This document shows, piece by piece, positions 33,885-42,732 of a stretch of 45,350 bases of DNA. The translations under genes and the position numbers were made by a program. Numbering within the stretch: position 1 is the first letter of the stretch; every line of letters begins with the position of its first letter. The notes beneath the pieces are model-generated. The model ran no database searches. It was not told the DNA's origin and saw only the letters and a list, made by a program, of their open reading frames with translations. The DNA is taken from positions 1 to 45,350 of the forward strand of contig JBJTHJ010000043.1 in NCBI GenBank assembly GCA_046094385.1, read 5' to 3'. The DNA comes from ZLKRG08 sp046094385. GTDB taxonomy: Bacteria; Actinomycetota; Actinomycetes; Nanopelagicales; Nanopelagicaceae.

Positions 33885-34537
33885 TTTCGGATATATCTCA
33901 TATCGGTGACCCGATGCTCTTTATCTAAACCTTGACCTTCAAATCTAGTGATAGGTCGCCAGCTGGGTCTTGCAACTTCTCCACCTTCAAACTCTGGCAC
34001 TTTTTCAAATGACTTCATAACGAATTGTGCATATGGAACCCAATCGGTTGCAATGTGTATGAAACCACCTGGCTTTAGCTTTGGATAGATCAATTTCAAG
34101 AATTCAGGTGTAATCAATCTGCGTTTATGGTGTCGCTTTTTAGGCCATGGGTCCGGAAAGAAGATATGAATTCCATCCAGAGTTCCATCCGCTAATTGAT
34201 GATTGATCACATCGAATACATCGCTGTGCAGAATTCTGACATTTGTTGATTGATTCTCTTCAAGTCTGGCGCATAACTTTCCAACGCCCGGGCGGTGAAC
34301 TTCAACTGCTAGAAAGGCAGTCTCCGGAAATTCTTTTGCCAGAATCGCGGTGGCCTCACCCATCCCAAATCCAATCTCAAGAATTCGGGTTTTGAAATTT
34401 GGGAAGATCAAATCCAAGTTAAGCATCTGATCATTGGGCAATCCATATCTTTCCCAATGCGCCATAAGCGCCGCCTCTTGGGCCTCTGTGATGCGATTAC
34501 CGCGTAGGCGATAAGTCAGAATCCGCTCGCGTTGCAT
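33881..34537 (-). CDS. trmB: tRNA (guanine-N7)-methyltransferase
   Basis: Makes m7G46 in the tRNA variable loop with SAM. 218 residues; SAM-binding motif LEIGFGMGEATAILA and the family hallmark IHIFFPDPWPKKRHHKRRLI. The N-terminal ILTYRLRGNRITEAQ is typical. No ribosome-binding site was seen before the ATG. Divergent from pepN, convergent with rpiB. Confidence 0.95.
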   Translation of the reverse strand: MQRERILTYRLRGNRITEAQEAALMAHWERYGLPNDQMLNLDLIFPNFKTRILEIGFGMGEATAILAKEFPETAFLAVEVHRPGVGKLCARLEENQSTNVRILHSDVFDVINHQLADGTLDGIHIFFPDPWPKKRHHKRRLITPEFLKLIYPKLKPGGFIHIATDWVPYAQFVMKSFEKVPEFEGGEVARPSWRPITRFEGQGLDKEHRVTDMRYIRN

Positions 34538-34611
34538 TGGGCAACGCTTTCATATTGGATAGCGCAATAACAAATTGGCTGTTAAACGGATGACCATCAA
34601 GAGGAGTAGTA

Positions 34612-37143
34612 ATGCCAGGCATAAACCTGACCAGTATTGAAGCAGCGGAACGTTCATCGATTCTCAAGATTGATAACTACAAGGTTGACTTGGATTTAAC
34701 CACCGGTGATGAGACCTTTAATAGCAAGGCAGTCATTACCTTCTCTGCAAAGCCAGGTAGCTCAACATTTATAGATGCAGTCGCCAAGCGAATTATCAAT
34801 GCAACTCTCAATGGCCAGCCAGTGGATCTCTCAAATTACGATGGAGAATCGGTATTCCTAACCAATCTCGCTGCAGAGAACGAATTGGCAATTGAGATGG
34901 AAGCGATCTATTCGAAGACTGGCGAAGGACTTCATAGATTTGTGGATCCGGCTGATGATGAGGTTTATCTCTACTCGCAACATCAAGCTAATGATTGCCG
35001 ACGTACCTTTGCATCTTTCGATCAACCAGATTTGAAAGCAACTTATGAGTTTTCGGTAATTGCTCCCGCCAAGTGGGAGGTAATTTCAAATAGCCCTGTC
35101 GTTGAACGAAAGGATCTAGGTAACGGCTATCACCATTGGACTTATGCCAAGACCCAAAAGTTCTCCACTTATCTAACATGTTTTGTAGCTGGCCCTTATC
35201 ACTATGTGACCGATGAATATAAAGGTGAAAAAACCATTCCACTTGGAATCTATTGCCGCAAGTCATATGCCGAATTCTTGGATGCCGAAGAATTCTTCTT
35301 GCTTACTAAGCAGGGATTCGCCTTTTATGAAAAGGAGTTTGGCCTTCCATATCCATTCGAGAAGTATGACCAGCTCTGCGTAGCTGAATTTAATGCCGGA
35401 GCCATGGAGAACGTCGGTTGCGTGACATTCCGCGAGGATTACGTTATTTATCGTTCCAAAGTCACTGAGTCCCTATATAACTGGCGTGCAAATGTAATTC
35501 TTCATGAAATGGCGCATATGTGGTTTGGTGATTTAGTGACGATGAAATGGTGGGATGACACTTGGCTAAATGAATCATTTGCAGAGTGGGCTGCTTACTA
35601 CACCGCTGTTAATGCCACCAAATACAAGAACTCTTGGACTGAATTCACCGGTGCTAGAAAGAATTGGGCGTATCGTCAAGATCAACTCTCATCAACTCAC
35701 CCGATTGCGGTTGATATGAAGAACATGGAAGAGGTACGGACAAACTTTGATGGGATCACCTATGCCAAGGGTGCATCCGTGCTTCAGCAATTAGTAGCTC
35801 ATGTTGGCAAAGAGAATTTCTTTGCAGGTCTAAAGAAATACTTTGCAAAGCATGCTTGGGGAAATACGGTTCTCAAAGATCTATTGGTAGAACTTGAGGC
35901 GACCTCTGGTCGTGATTTAACGGCATGGACCAAAACCTGGCTACAAACTGCCGGTGTGAACACCTTCCGCCCAGATTTAAAGATTGCTGATGGCAAATAC
36001 AGCGAAGTCGCAGTAATCCAAGAGGTGCCACAAGTTCCAGCCGGATCTACAGAACTTCGTCCGCATCGAATGGCAGTTGGTTTATACGATGTAAAGAATG
36101 GAAAACTTGAAAGACGAAAGAGCATCGAGCTTGATGTTGCTGGCTCACGCACCGTTGTCACCGAATTAGCTGGCGAAGCAGTTGCTGATCTTTTACTGAT
36201 AAACGACCACGACCTAACATACGGAAAAATTCGATTTGATGAGCATTCGATCAATACTCTAAAAAAGCATTTGGGTGACATCACCGACTCATTAACCCGC
36301 GCACTTTGCTGGTCTGCCGCTTGGGATATGCATCGCGATGGCGAACTCTCTGCCACCGTTTATGCAGAGATGGTTTTAAATGCCTTAGGTAAAGAGAATG
36401 AAGCATCTGTAATTCAGGCGCAGATTGGAAACTTAGAGATTGCCGTAGAGATCTACGCTTCACCAAGTAACAGAGAAGCACTTCGTGCCAAGCGATCAGC
36501 TGGGCTTTACCAACTAGCTTTGGCAGCAAAGGCGGGAAGCGACGAGCAATTAGCTCTAGCAAAGGGGTTTGCAAATGGCGCAACTATCGCTGATGCTCCA
36601 AAAGTTCAAGAGATACTAGATGGCAAGCTAGCTGGCTTGACGATCGATTCTGAGATGCGCTGGTCGCTTGTAAAGTCTCTTGCAGAACGTGGCATATATA
36701 CGGATTCAGAAATTGATGCAGAGCTGCAAAGAGATAACACTGCAGATGGTGCAAGACATGCTGCTGAAGCAAAAGCCATGATTGCAAGCGCCGAAGCTAA
36801 GGAAGCCACCTGGCAAACGCTTACAACCACCGAACTTTCAAATCACATTCAACGCCATATGTTGATTGGTATTAATCGACCAATGCAGCAAGAGCTATGG
36901 ACTCCATATGTCGATAAATACTTTGCAATCGTTCGTAATTTCTGGGATCAAAATTCTTACGAAATTGCCAAGCAATTTGCTGACATTGCCTTCCCTAGAT
37001 TCGCTCCTACCGCAGAGAACCTAGCCAAAGCTGAAAAGTGGATCGCCGAGAATAAAGATGCTTCAGATGGAGTCATGCGCTGTGTCAAGGAAGGGCGAGA
37101 TTCATTGGCCCGAGCATTGAAGGCGCAAAAGGCAGATCAGTAA
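34612..37143 (+). CDS. pepN: Aminopeptidase N (M1 zinc metallopeptidase)
   Basis: 843 residues, cytoplasmic, no signal peptide. Removes N-terminal residues from peptides. The exopeptidase motif GAMEN (263-267), zinc site H298-E-x-x-H302 with E321 (HEMAHMWFGD ... WLNESFAEW), and the ERAP1-like C-terminal helical domain are all present. Length is that of the actinobacterial PepN type. AGGAG lies 6 bases before the ATG. A single gene; it ends two bases from the stop of the convergent small membrane protein. Confidence 0.97.
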   Translation: MPGINLTSIEAAERSSILKIDNYKVDLDLTTGDETFNSKAVITFSAKPGSSTFIDAVAKRIINATLNGQPVDLSNYDGESVFLTNLAAENELAIEMEAIYSKTGEGLHRFVDPADDEVYLYSQHQANDCRRTFASFDQPDLKATYEFSVIAPAKWEVISNSPVVERKDLGNGYHHWTYAKTQKFSTYLTCFVAGPYHYVTDEYKGEKTIPLGIYCRKSYAEFLDAEEFFLLTKQGFAFYEKEFGLPYPFEKYDQLCVAEFNAGAMENVGCVTFREDYVIYRSKVTESLYNWRANVILHEMAHMWFGDLVTMKWWDDTWLNESFAEWAAYYTAVNATKYKNSWTEFTGARKNWAYRQDQLSSTHPIAVDMKNMEEVRTNFDGITYAKGASVLQQLVAHVGKENFFAGLKKYFAKHAWGNTVLKDLLVELEATSGRDLTAWTKTWLQTAGVNTFRPDLKIADGKYSEVAVIQEVPQVPAGSTELRPHRMAVGLYDVKNGKLERRKSIELDVAGSRTVVTELAGEAVADLLLINDHDLTYGKIRFDEHSINTLKKHLGDITDSLTRALCWSAAWDMHRDGELSATVYAEMVLNALGKENEASVIQAQIGNLEIAVEIYASPSNREALRAKRSAGLYQLALAAKAGSDEQLALAKGFANGATIADAPKVQEILDGKLAGLTIDSEMRWSLVKSLAERGIYTDSEIDAELQRDNTADGARHAAEAKAMIASAEAKEATWQTLTTTELSNHIQRHMLIGINRPMQQELWTPYVDKYFAIVRNFWDQNSYEIAKQFADIAFPRFAPTAENLAKAEKWIAENKDASDGVMRCVKEGRDSLARALKAQKADQ

Positions 37144-37144
37144 A

Positions 37145-37339
37145 TTATTCGATGTGATCGACCAAGGAGTTCCTCTTATTTCGCTTTGTTGATGCGGAAT
37201 AAGAGCCTGCATATGAAAGCGCGCTGATCACTACAAAGAGTGCAATTGGCGCAACCACAAAGTAAATAAAAGTCTCGGTTGCGCTAAGTCCAGGGCCTGG
37301 GACCATGCCTGGTTCTAAAGTAGTGTTTAAGAAATTCAT
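37145..37339 (-). CDS. Small single-span membrane protein (64 residues)
   Basis: Begins MNFLNTTLEPGMVPGPGLSA, then one membrane helix (about 22-43, TFIYFVVAPIALFVVISALSYAG) and a basic cytoplasmic tail (KRNKRNSLVDHIE). ATG 37339 is preferred over the longer frame at 37441, which runs inside the HNH gene. TAAACT lies 7 bases upstream with no ribosome-binding site. Small proteins of this layout sit beside the HNH gene in other Actinobacteria as far as I recall; no function is known. Confidence 0.75.
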   Translation of the reverse strand: MNFLNTTLEPGMVPGPGLSATETFIYFVVAPIALFVVISALSYAGSYSASTKRNKRNSLVDHIE

Positions 37340-37346
37340 AGCGCAG

Positions 37347-37352
37347 AGTTTA
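37347..37352 (-). promoter_or_regulatory. -10 box for the small membrane protein
   Basis: TAAACT, 7 bases before ATG 37339 and overlapping the end of the upstream HNH gene. Supports a leaderless transcript. Confidence 0.4.
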
Positions 37353-37865
37353 GGCAGTTGCGGTTGCGACGCCAAATGGTTCCAAGTACGGAATCCATGC
37401 GTCTTCTGCTCGTGTGGCACCCAACACACGCCAAGCCGCACCCATTGGTTCGCGAGGAAGTGCTCTTAATCTCCAACCCAATTCTTTCAAAGGCTTATCT
37501 GCCTTCAGGTGATTGCAACGATGACATGCGCTAACCACATTCTCCCAAGTATGAGAACCACCTCTGCTTCGCGGAATCACATGGTCAATTGAGGTAGCAG
37601 GTGCGGCGCAGTAAACACACCTTCCACCATCTCGCGCAAAAATGGCACGCCGTGAAAGTGGAACGGCATGGCGATAGGGAATTTTCACAAATTTATGAAG
37701 TCGGATCACGGCAGGAAGTGCAATTTCTCCAGTTGCATAACGCAAGATTTGATTGGATTCTTCGACCATAGTTGCACGTTCGTTTAAGACCAATATGAGC
37801 GCGCGTCTATCACTTACAACACCTAGTGGTTCGTATGTTGCATTGAGCACTAACGCTCTAGACAT
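37350..37865 (-). CDS. HNH endonuclease domain protein
   Basis: 171 residues from ATG 37865, which follows GGGAGCGG. The N-terminal half (SRALVLNATYEPLGVVSDRRALILVLN) is a conserved extension; the HNH fold has zinc-binding CVYC and CHRC pairs and the metal site IDHVIPRSRGGSHTWENVV. Such stand-alone HNH proteins are widespread in Actinobacteria and cyanobacteria, not tied to a mobile element; the cellular role is not established. It precedes the small membrane protein and is divergent from mscS. Confidence 0.9.
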   Translation of the reverse strand: MSRALVLNATYEPLGVVSDRRALILVLNERATMVEESNQILRYATGEIALPAVIRLHKFVKIPYRHAVPLSRRAIFARDGGRCVYCAAPATSIDHVIPRSRGGSHTWENVVSACHRCNHLKADKPLKELGWRLRALPREPMGAAWRVLGATRAEDAWIPYLEPFGVATATA

Positions 37866-37988
37866 ATCCGCTCCCGTCCGGCACATGGCTTGGGCCGATT
37901 CGCAAATCCTGCCTTAACTTCCTCTCTTTTGCTGGCATTTACGGCTAAACAAAGGTAACAATTTGGGAAATTTCACCCTGGTACTGGG

Positions 37989-37994
37989 TAGATT
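37989..37994 (+). promoter_or_regulatory. -10 box for leaderless mscS
   Basis: TAGATT, 7 bases before ATG 38002, with no ribosome-binding site in between. Supports the ATG over the upstream TTG at 37963. Confidence 0.45.
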
Positions 37995-38001
37995 TACGCA
38001 T

Positions 38002-38547
38002 ATGAATAACCTAGAAAGCTTTTGGGAATGGTTTGGTGGGGCCCCAATACGAATCACGGTGATTCTGGTGGTTGCAATTGCAGCCCAGCAATTGGGTCGT
38101 CGAACAATCAGAAAGATTGTAGATCGCATCTCTAAAGCAGATTTATTACCTGGGCCAAAGAACATCGGTTATAGACAAGCTGAGCGAGCAAAGACTTTAG
38201 GGACAGTACTTACCAGCACCTTAAATGGCGCTGTTTGGCTAATCGCTCTCTTCATGTTACTTGGTGAATTTGGGTTGAATCTTGGGCCACTTATTGCATC
38301 TGCTGGTGTTATAGGTGTCGCACTTGGATTAGGTGCACAGACAATTGTGCGCGACGTACTCTCTGGAATTTTGATGTTGATCGAAGATCAATATGGCGTT
38401 GGTGATGAAGTTGACGTGCTTGAGGTCAAGGGAAAAGTTGAGCGCGTAGGACTGAGGATTACCGCAATCAGATCAATTGACGGGACTTTATGGTACTTAA
38501 GAAATGGTGAGATTTTGAAAGTTGGAAATAAATCTCAATCAGGTTGA
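38002..38547 (+). CDS. MscS-type mechanosensitive channel, short form
   Basis: 181 residues. Helices at about 15-31 and 75-90, then the pore-lining helix (AGVIGVALGLGAQTIVRDVLSGI) and the beta domain (VGDEVDVLEVKGKVERVGLRITAIRSIDGTLWYLRNGEI). It stops at KSQSG, where the family normally continues with about 80-100 residues of alpha/beta vestibule. The final 13 bases overlap the 3' end of the convergent globin gene. The pore and beta domain are intact, so it could still form a channel; it may be a trimmed form or a recent truncation. The MscS-globin neighbourhood is found in other Actinobacteria. Confidence 0.88.
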   Translation: MNNLESFWEWFGGAPIRITVILVVAIAAQQLGRRTIRKIVDRISKADLLPGPKNIGYRQAERAKTLGTVLTSTLNGAVWLIALFMLLGEFGLNLGPLIASAGVIGVALGLGAQTIVRDVLSGILMLIEDQYGVGDEVDVLEVKGKVERVGLRITAIRSIDGTLWYLRNGEILKVGNKSQSG

Positions 38548-38909
38548 TTGACCAAGCTATTTGCAGCCAGCTCTAAATAATTCCAAAGTTCTGCTCGGTG
38601 CGCAGTATCTATCTGCATAGTATCGAGCGCTTTTCCCATAGCCATTAACCATGCATCTTTAGCTTTGGAATCGATAAAAAATTGGCTGTGACGCATTCGA
38701 AGCCTTGGATGGCCCCGTAACTCAGAGTAAGTGCTTGGCCCACCCCAATATTGTTCAAGGAATAATTGCAATCGCTCTGCAGCTCCATGTAAATCTGACT
38801 CTGGATACATAGGTCGAAGAATGGGATCCGTAGCTACATGAGCATAGAAAGCTGAGACCAACTCTTCGAAGAAATCGCTTCCACCAACCTCTTCCCAGAA
38901 AGTACTCAC
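38535..38909 (-). CDS. glbO: Group II truncated haemoglobin (trHbO type)
   Basis: 124 residues with a 2-over-2 globin pattern: FYAHVATDPILRPMYP (B/CD region with the distal tyrosine), LFLEQYWGGPSTYSE, proximal histidine H74 in GHPRLRMRHSQF and the G8 tryptophan in KDAWLMAM. Binds O2/NO at haem; proposed roles are oxygen or reactive-species handling. GTG start with GGGAG 7 bases upstream. Lies 9 bases after the GH13 gene, same strand. Confidence 0.93.
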   Translation of the reverse strand: MSTFWEEVGGSDFFEELVSAFYAHVATDPILRPMYPESDLHGAAERLQLFLEQYWGGPSTYSELRGHPRLRMRHSQFFIDSKAKDAWLMAMGKALDTMQIDTAHRAELWNYLELAANSLVNQPD

Positions 38910-38918
38910 CTAAACTCC

Positions 38919-40592
38919 CTACGGAAGTCTTAGCCAGACTGCGGTATCAGCCGGAATGTGTTCGCCTTTCAAAGGCGCAGATGAGATCAATACCGTTGCA
39001 CCGTATGGAATCACCACTTCGGCTGGACCAAAATTCACGTAACATGCAAACTTACCTGGTCTTTCAAAGGCGATGACATCATCATTTACATCTATCCAGT
39101 TCATATCGCCATCGCCAAGTCCTGGTTCGGTCTTTCTGATCTTCAAAGCTTGCTTCACGATTTCAAAGAAAGAACCGGCAACTCCTTGTTGAGTATCAAC
39201 AGCGCGCTCTCCCCAGCCGGCAGATTGCGGTAACCACGCCTGCTCTAATTTCAAATCCTTGTTGGATGAGAATCCATGCGCGCCTGCTGAATCTTTGGTC
39301 CAAGGTAGCGGTACCCGACAACCATCTCGACCGCGATCGGTATGTCCAGACATCTTCCAAATCGGATCTTCTAATCTATCTTCAGGAATATCCCGCACTT
39401 CGAATAGGCCGAGTTCTTCGCCTTGGTAAATATAAGCACCACCTGGAAGCGCCATCTCTAATAATGTTGCAGCTGCCGAGCGTTTTAATGCACGCTCTTT
39501 GTTTAACTTCTTTGGATCACCATATTTTTCTAGGCCTTTTCCTTTATTTTGAAGCCCCAGATCTAGTCGATCGGTTTTACGAACGACATCGTGATTCTCC
39601 CAAACCCATGAAGGTGGCGCACCAACTTTCACTACCTCCGCCATCGATTGATTAATGATCTCTTTCAAAGATTGTGCTTCCCATTTGGCAGTTAAGAATG
39701 AGAAATTAAAGGATTGATGTAATTCATCAGGGCGAACATACATTGCAATTCTTTGGTCATTTGGCGCCCAAGCTTCAGATACCAGCATTGGATCATGTTT
39801 GTAAGTATCGGTAATTTTTCGCCAATCACGATGAATCTGATGTACCTCTTCTTGATCCCAATACGGTCGATAGTGTCTATCTAAAAGTTCAAGCTCTGCT
39901 TCATCTACATCAGGTAGCCCATCTTCTTTCCACATGCCATGAGCCACATCAATTCGAAAGCCATCAAATTCCAGATCCAACCAGAATCGGAATATCTCTC
40001 GGAAGTGTTCCCAAACCTCTTGATTTCTCCAATTGAAATCGGGTTGTTCGACTGCGAAAAGGTGCAGATACCACTGCCCTGGCTTGCCATCTTTTTCAAT
40101 TACGCGCTCCCAGGCGGGGCCACCGAACACTGCTTCCCAATTATTTGGAGGCAGGTCACCGTTTACACCTTTACCATCTCGGAAGATGTAACGATCACGC
40201 GCTTTAGATCCTGGCTCAGAATTTAATGCTTCTTGAAACCAAACATGCTGGTCCGAAGAGTGATTTGGTACTAAATCCAGAATGATCCGAAGGCCAAGTG
40301 CATGCGCCTCTCTAATTAAAGCTTTGGCATCTTCAAGAGAACCATAATCTTTGTTAATGGCCATGTAATCCGCGACGTCATAACCATGATCTTTCTGCGG
40401 CGACTGGAACCATGGATTTATCCAGATGCAATCGACTCCCAGCTCCTTTATATATGGAAGCCTCGAGCGAATACCGTTGATGTCGCCAATGCCATCACCA
40501 TTTGAATCGGCATAAGAACGGATATAAATCTGATAAGTAACGGCATCGCGCCACCAAGAACGTTCTTCTCGAGCTGGCAGATTTGTATGCAT
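38919..40592 (-). CDS. GH13 alpha-glucosidase (oligo-1,6-/alpha-1,4-glucosidase type)
   Basis: 557 residues, cytoplasmic. Family regions: DLVPNHSSD (106-114), nucleophile D215 in GFRIDVAHGM, acid/base E273 in VSEAW and N333-H-D335. The N-terminal WWRDAVTYQIYIRSYADSNGDGIGD is typical of GH13 subfamilies that hydrolyse maltose, isomaltose or sucrose-like sugars. Which sugar is not decidable. No ABC sugar transporter is adjacent. GGAAGG lies 7 bases before the ATG; the gene starts 3 bases after the thioesterase stop. Confidence 0.92.
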   Translation of the reverse strand: MHTNLPAREERSWWRDAVTYQIYIRSYADSNGDGIGDINGIRSRLPYIKELGVDCIWINPWFQSPQKDHGYDVADYMAINKDYGSLEDAKALIREAHALGLRIILDLVPNHSSDQHVWFQEALNSEPGSKARDRYIFRDGKGVNGDLPPNNWEAVFGGPAWERVIEKDGKPGQWYLHLFAVEQPDFNWRNQEVWEHFREIFRFWLDLEFDGFRIDVAHGMWKEDGLPDVDEAELELLDRHYRPYWDQEEVHQIHRDWRKITDTYKHDPMLVSEAWAPNDQRIAMYVRPDELHQSFNFSFLTAKWEAQSLKEIINQSMAEVVKVGAPPSWVWENHDVVRKTDRLDLGLQNKGKGLEKYGDPKKLNKERALKRSAAATLLEMALPGGAYIYQGEELGLFEVRDIPEDRLEDPIWKMSGHTDRGRDGCRVPLPWTKDSAGAHGFSSNKDLKLEQAWLPQSAGWGERAVDTQQGVAGSFFEIVKQALKIRKTEPGLGDGDMNWIDVNDDVIAFERPGKFACYVNFGPAEVVIPYGATVLISSAPLKGEHIPADTAVWLRLP

Positions 40593-40595
40593 TGT

Positions 40596-41000
40596 TTAAC
40601 CTTCCAGATATTTCTCTAGATACTCACGTTCGTAGTCACGAAGCGGTCTAGATTTCTCGGTCTCCATGTCCACGCCGACTTGAACCGTCTTGCCTTTGGC
40701 CCGGAGCGTACCTGCTTGTGACATTTCATAGACCATCACAAAGGAAGAGTTGCCAATTTTCTCTAGATAAATCTCAACATCAAGTGGGATATCGGTCGTA
40801 TGTATAGGTGCGATGAAATCAACCTCAGCTCGTGCCACCACCATGTCATCAAGGATTGGCTTCTCGCCCTTTGCTTTACGTGAAAACCATGTGAAATCAG
40901 CCCGCGCTTCTTGCATGTACACCAAATAGGAGGCGTTATTTACATGTCTAAAGGCATCTAGATCTGCCCATCTGATTTGAAGTTGGCATTTATGACGCAT
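40596..41000 (-). CDS. Acyl-CoA thioesterase, hot-dog fold (YbgC/4HBT type)
   Basis: 134 residues; the active-site motif WADLDAFRHVNNASYLVYMQEAR with the catalytic aspartate is clear, and the sheet and helix pattern of a single hot-dog domain is present. Cleaves acyl-CoA thioesters, probable housekeeping role in acyl-CoA turnover; substrate unknown. The ATG overlaps the ettA stop by one base. Confidence 0.9.
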   Translation of the reverse strand: MRHKCQLQIRWADLDAFRHVNNASYLVYMQEARADFTWFSRKAKGEKPILDDMVVARAEVDFIAPIHTTDIPLDVEIYLEKIGNSSFVMVYEMSQAGTLRAKGKTVQVGVDMETEKSRPLRDYEREYLEKYLEG

Positions 41001-42667
41001 TATCGAGTCAACTTTCTATAAGTTGCACGATGTGGTCGTGCCGCCTCTGCACCAAGTCTGTCAATTTTGTTCTTCTCATAACTTTCGAAGTTACCTTCGA
41101 ACCAGAACCACTTGGAGTCACCTTCGTAAGCGAGGATGTGGGTGGCCACGCGATCTAAGAACCAGCGATCGTGAGAGATGACTACTGCACAACCTGGAAA
41201 GTCAAGAAGCGCATTCTCAAGTGAACCTAGAGTCTCTACATCAAGATCGTTCGTAGGCTCATCTAGCAACAACAAGTTTCCACCCATTTTTAAAGTAAGC
41301 GCTAAATTTAAACGATTTCTCTCTCCGCCAGATAAAACCCCAGCTGGCTTCTGTTGGTCAGGTCCTTTGAATCCAAAAGCCGAGACATAAGCACGTGAAG
41401 GCATTTCAACTTGTCCCACTTTGATGAAATCTAAGCCATCAGAAACTACTTCCCAAAGTGATTTCTTTGGATCAATACCGCCACGTGACTGATCTACATA
41501 GGAAATGCGCACCGTCTCTCCGACCTTTACACTTCCTGAATCTGGAGTTTCCATACCCATCAACATCTTAAATAGCGTGGTCTTTCCAGCGCCGTTTGGT
41601 CCAATCACACCAACGATTCCATTACGAGGTAACGTAAAAGAGAGATCATCTATCAATAGTCGATCGCCAAAACCCTTTGATAGATGTTCTACCTCTACCA
41701 CTACATTTCCAAGGCGAGGCCCTGGTGGTATTTGGATCTCTTCGAAATCCAACTTGCGCATCTTCTCGGCCTCAGCTGCCATCTCTTCGTAACGTGCAAG
41801 ACGCGCTTTGGATTTAGCTTGACGACCTTTGGCATTTTGACGTACCCATTCAAGTTCTTCAGATAAACGCTTTGCGCGCTTTGCATCTTTCTGTCCTTCA
41901 ATCTTTAGGCGCGTAGCTTTGGTTTCAAGATAGGTCGAGTAATTTCCTTCGTATGGATACGCGCGCCCGCGATCGAGTTCTAGAATCCATTGCGCAACGT
42001 TGTCCAAGAAGTAACGATCGTGAGTGATGGCCACAACGGTTCCAGGATATTTTGAAAGATGTTGCTCTAGCCAAAGAACAGATTCTGCATCGAGATGGTT
42101 TGTAGGCTCATCCAGCAATAGCAAGTCTGGTTGCTGCAAAAGCAATTTACAAAGCGCAACTCGGCGACGTTCGCCACCTGAGAGTACTTTTACATCTGCA
42201 TCTGGTGGTGGACAACGAAGCGCATCCATGGCCTGCTCTAATTGCGAGTCCAAGTCCCAGGCATTTCTATGGTCAAGCTGCTCCTGAAGATTACCCATCT
42301 CAGTTAATAATTTGTCATAGTCTGCATCTGGGTTTGCCATCTCTGCACTGATTTCATTGAAACGATTTAGCATACCGATGGTTTCAGCTACACCTTCTTG
42401 TACGTTCTCAAGAACATTCTTATCTTCAGTTAGCGGCGGCTCTTGCAGAAGAATTCCGACCGAATAACCAGGCGTCAGGAATGCTTCACCATTTGAAGGT
42501 TGTTGCAGCCCAGCCATTATCTGAAGCACTGTTGATTTACCGGCACCATTTGGACCGACCACACCGATTTTGGCACCGGGTAAAAACATCAAAGTGACGT
42601 CATCAAGGATCACCTTGTCGCCATGCGCTTTGCGCGCCTTTTTCATCGTATAAATGAACTCAGCCAT
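41000..42667 (-). CDS. ettA: Energy-dependent translational throttle protein EttA (ABC-F)
   Basis: 555 residues, two ABC domains in one cytoplasmic protein without membrane segments: Walker A GVVGPNGAGKST and GVIGPNGAGKTT, signatures LSGGERRRVAL and LSGGERNRLNLA, Walker B LLLLDEPTNHLD and LLLLDEPTNDLD, and the charged P-site tRNA interaction linker (about 245-300) between them. The start MAEFIYTMKKARKAHGDK is the EttA pattern. It binds the ribosomal E site and gates elongation by the ATP/ADP ratio. TAAAGT lies 8 bases before the ATG. Confidence 0.95.
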   Translation of the reverse strand: MAEFIYTMKKARKAHGDKVILDDVTLMFLPGAKIGVVGPNGAGKSTVLQIMAGLQQPSNGEAFLTPGYSVGILLQEPPLTEDKNVLENVQEGVAETIGMLNRFNEISAEMANPDADYDKLLTEMGNLQEQLDHRNAWDLDSQLEQAMDALRCPPPDADVKVLSGGERRRVALCKLLLQQPDLLLLDEPTNHLDAESVLWLEQHLSKYPGTVVAITHDRYFLDNVAQWILELDRGRAYPYEGNYSTYLETKATRLKIEGQKDAKRAKRLSEELEWVRQNAKGRQAKSKARLARYEEMAAEAEKMRKLDFEEIQIPPGPRLGNVVVEVEHLSKGFGDRLLIDDLSFTLPRNGIVGVIGPNGAGKTTLFKMLMGMETPDSGSVKVGETVRISYVDQSRGGIDPKKSLWEVVSDGLDFIKVGQVEMPSRAYVSAFGFKGPDQQKPAGVLSGGERNRLNLALTLKMGGNLLLLDEPTNDLDVETLGSLENALLDFPGCAVVISHDRWFLDRVATHILAYEGDSKWFWFEGNFESYEKNKIDRLGAEAARPHRATYRKLTR

Positions 42668-42708
42668 AAGCGGAAACTTTAATCTATATAGTCAGTAGAA
42701 TTAGCGTC

Positions 42709-42725
42709 GGCGATGTCACATCGCC
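42709..42725. repeat. 17-base perfect hyphenated palindrome
   Basis: GGCGATGT-C-ACATCGCC, 8-base arms, in the 65-base gap between the divergent ettA and tRNA-Arg. A folded form would have 6 bp and a 5-base loop. It has A6 on its plus-strand side and no T run, so it is not a terminator for either gene. Either an operator or a processing hairpin in the tRNA leader. Confidence 0.45.
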
Positions 42726-42732
42726 AAAAAAT

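Noticed and set aside
35799..36356. 185-residue minus-strand frame inside pepN
   Set aside because: Ser/Arg-rich shadow with no start signal; pepN motifs and length are complete on the plus strand.
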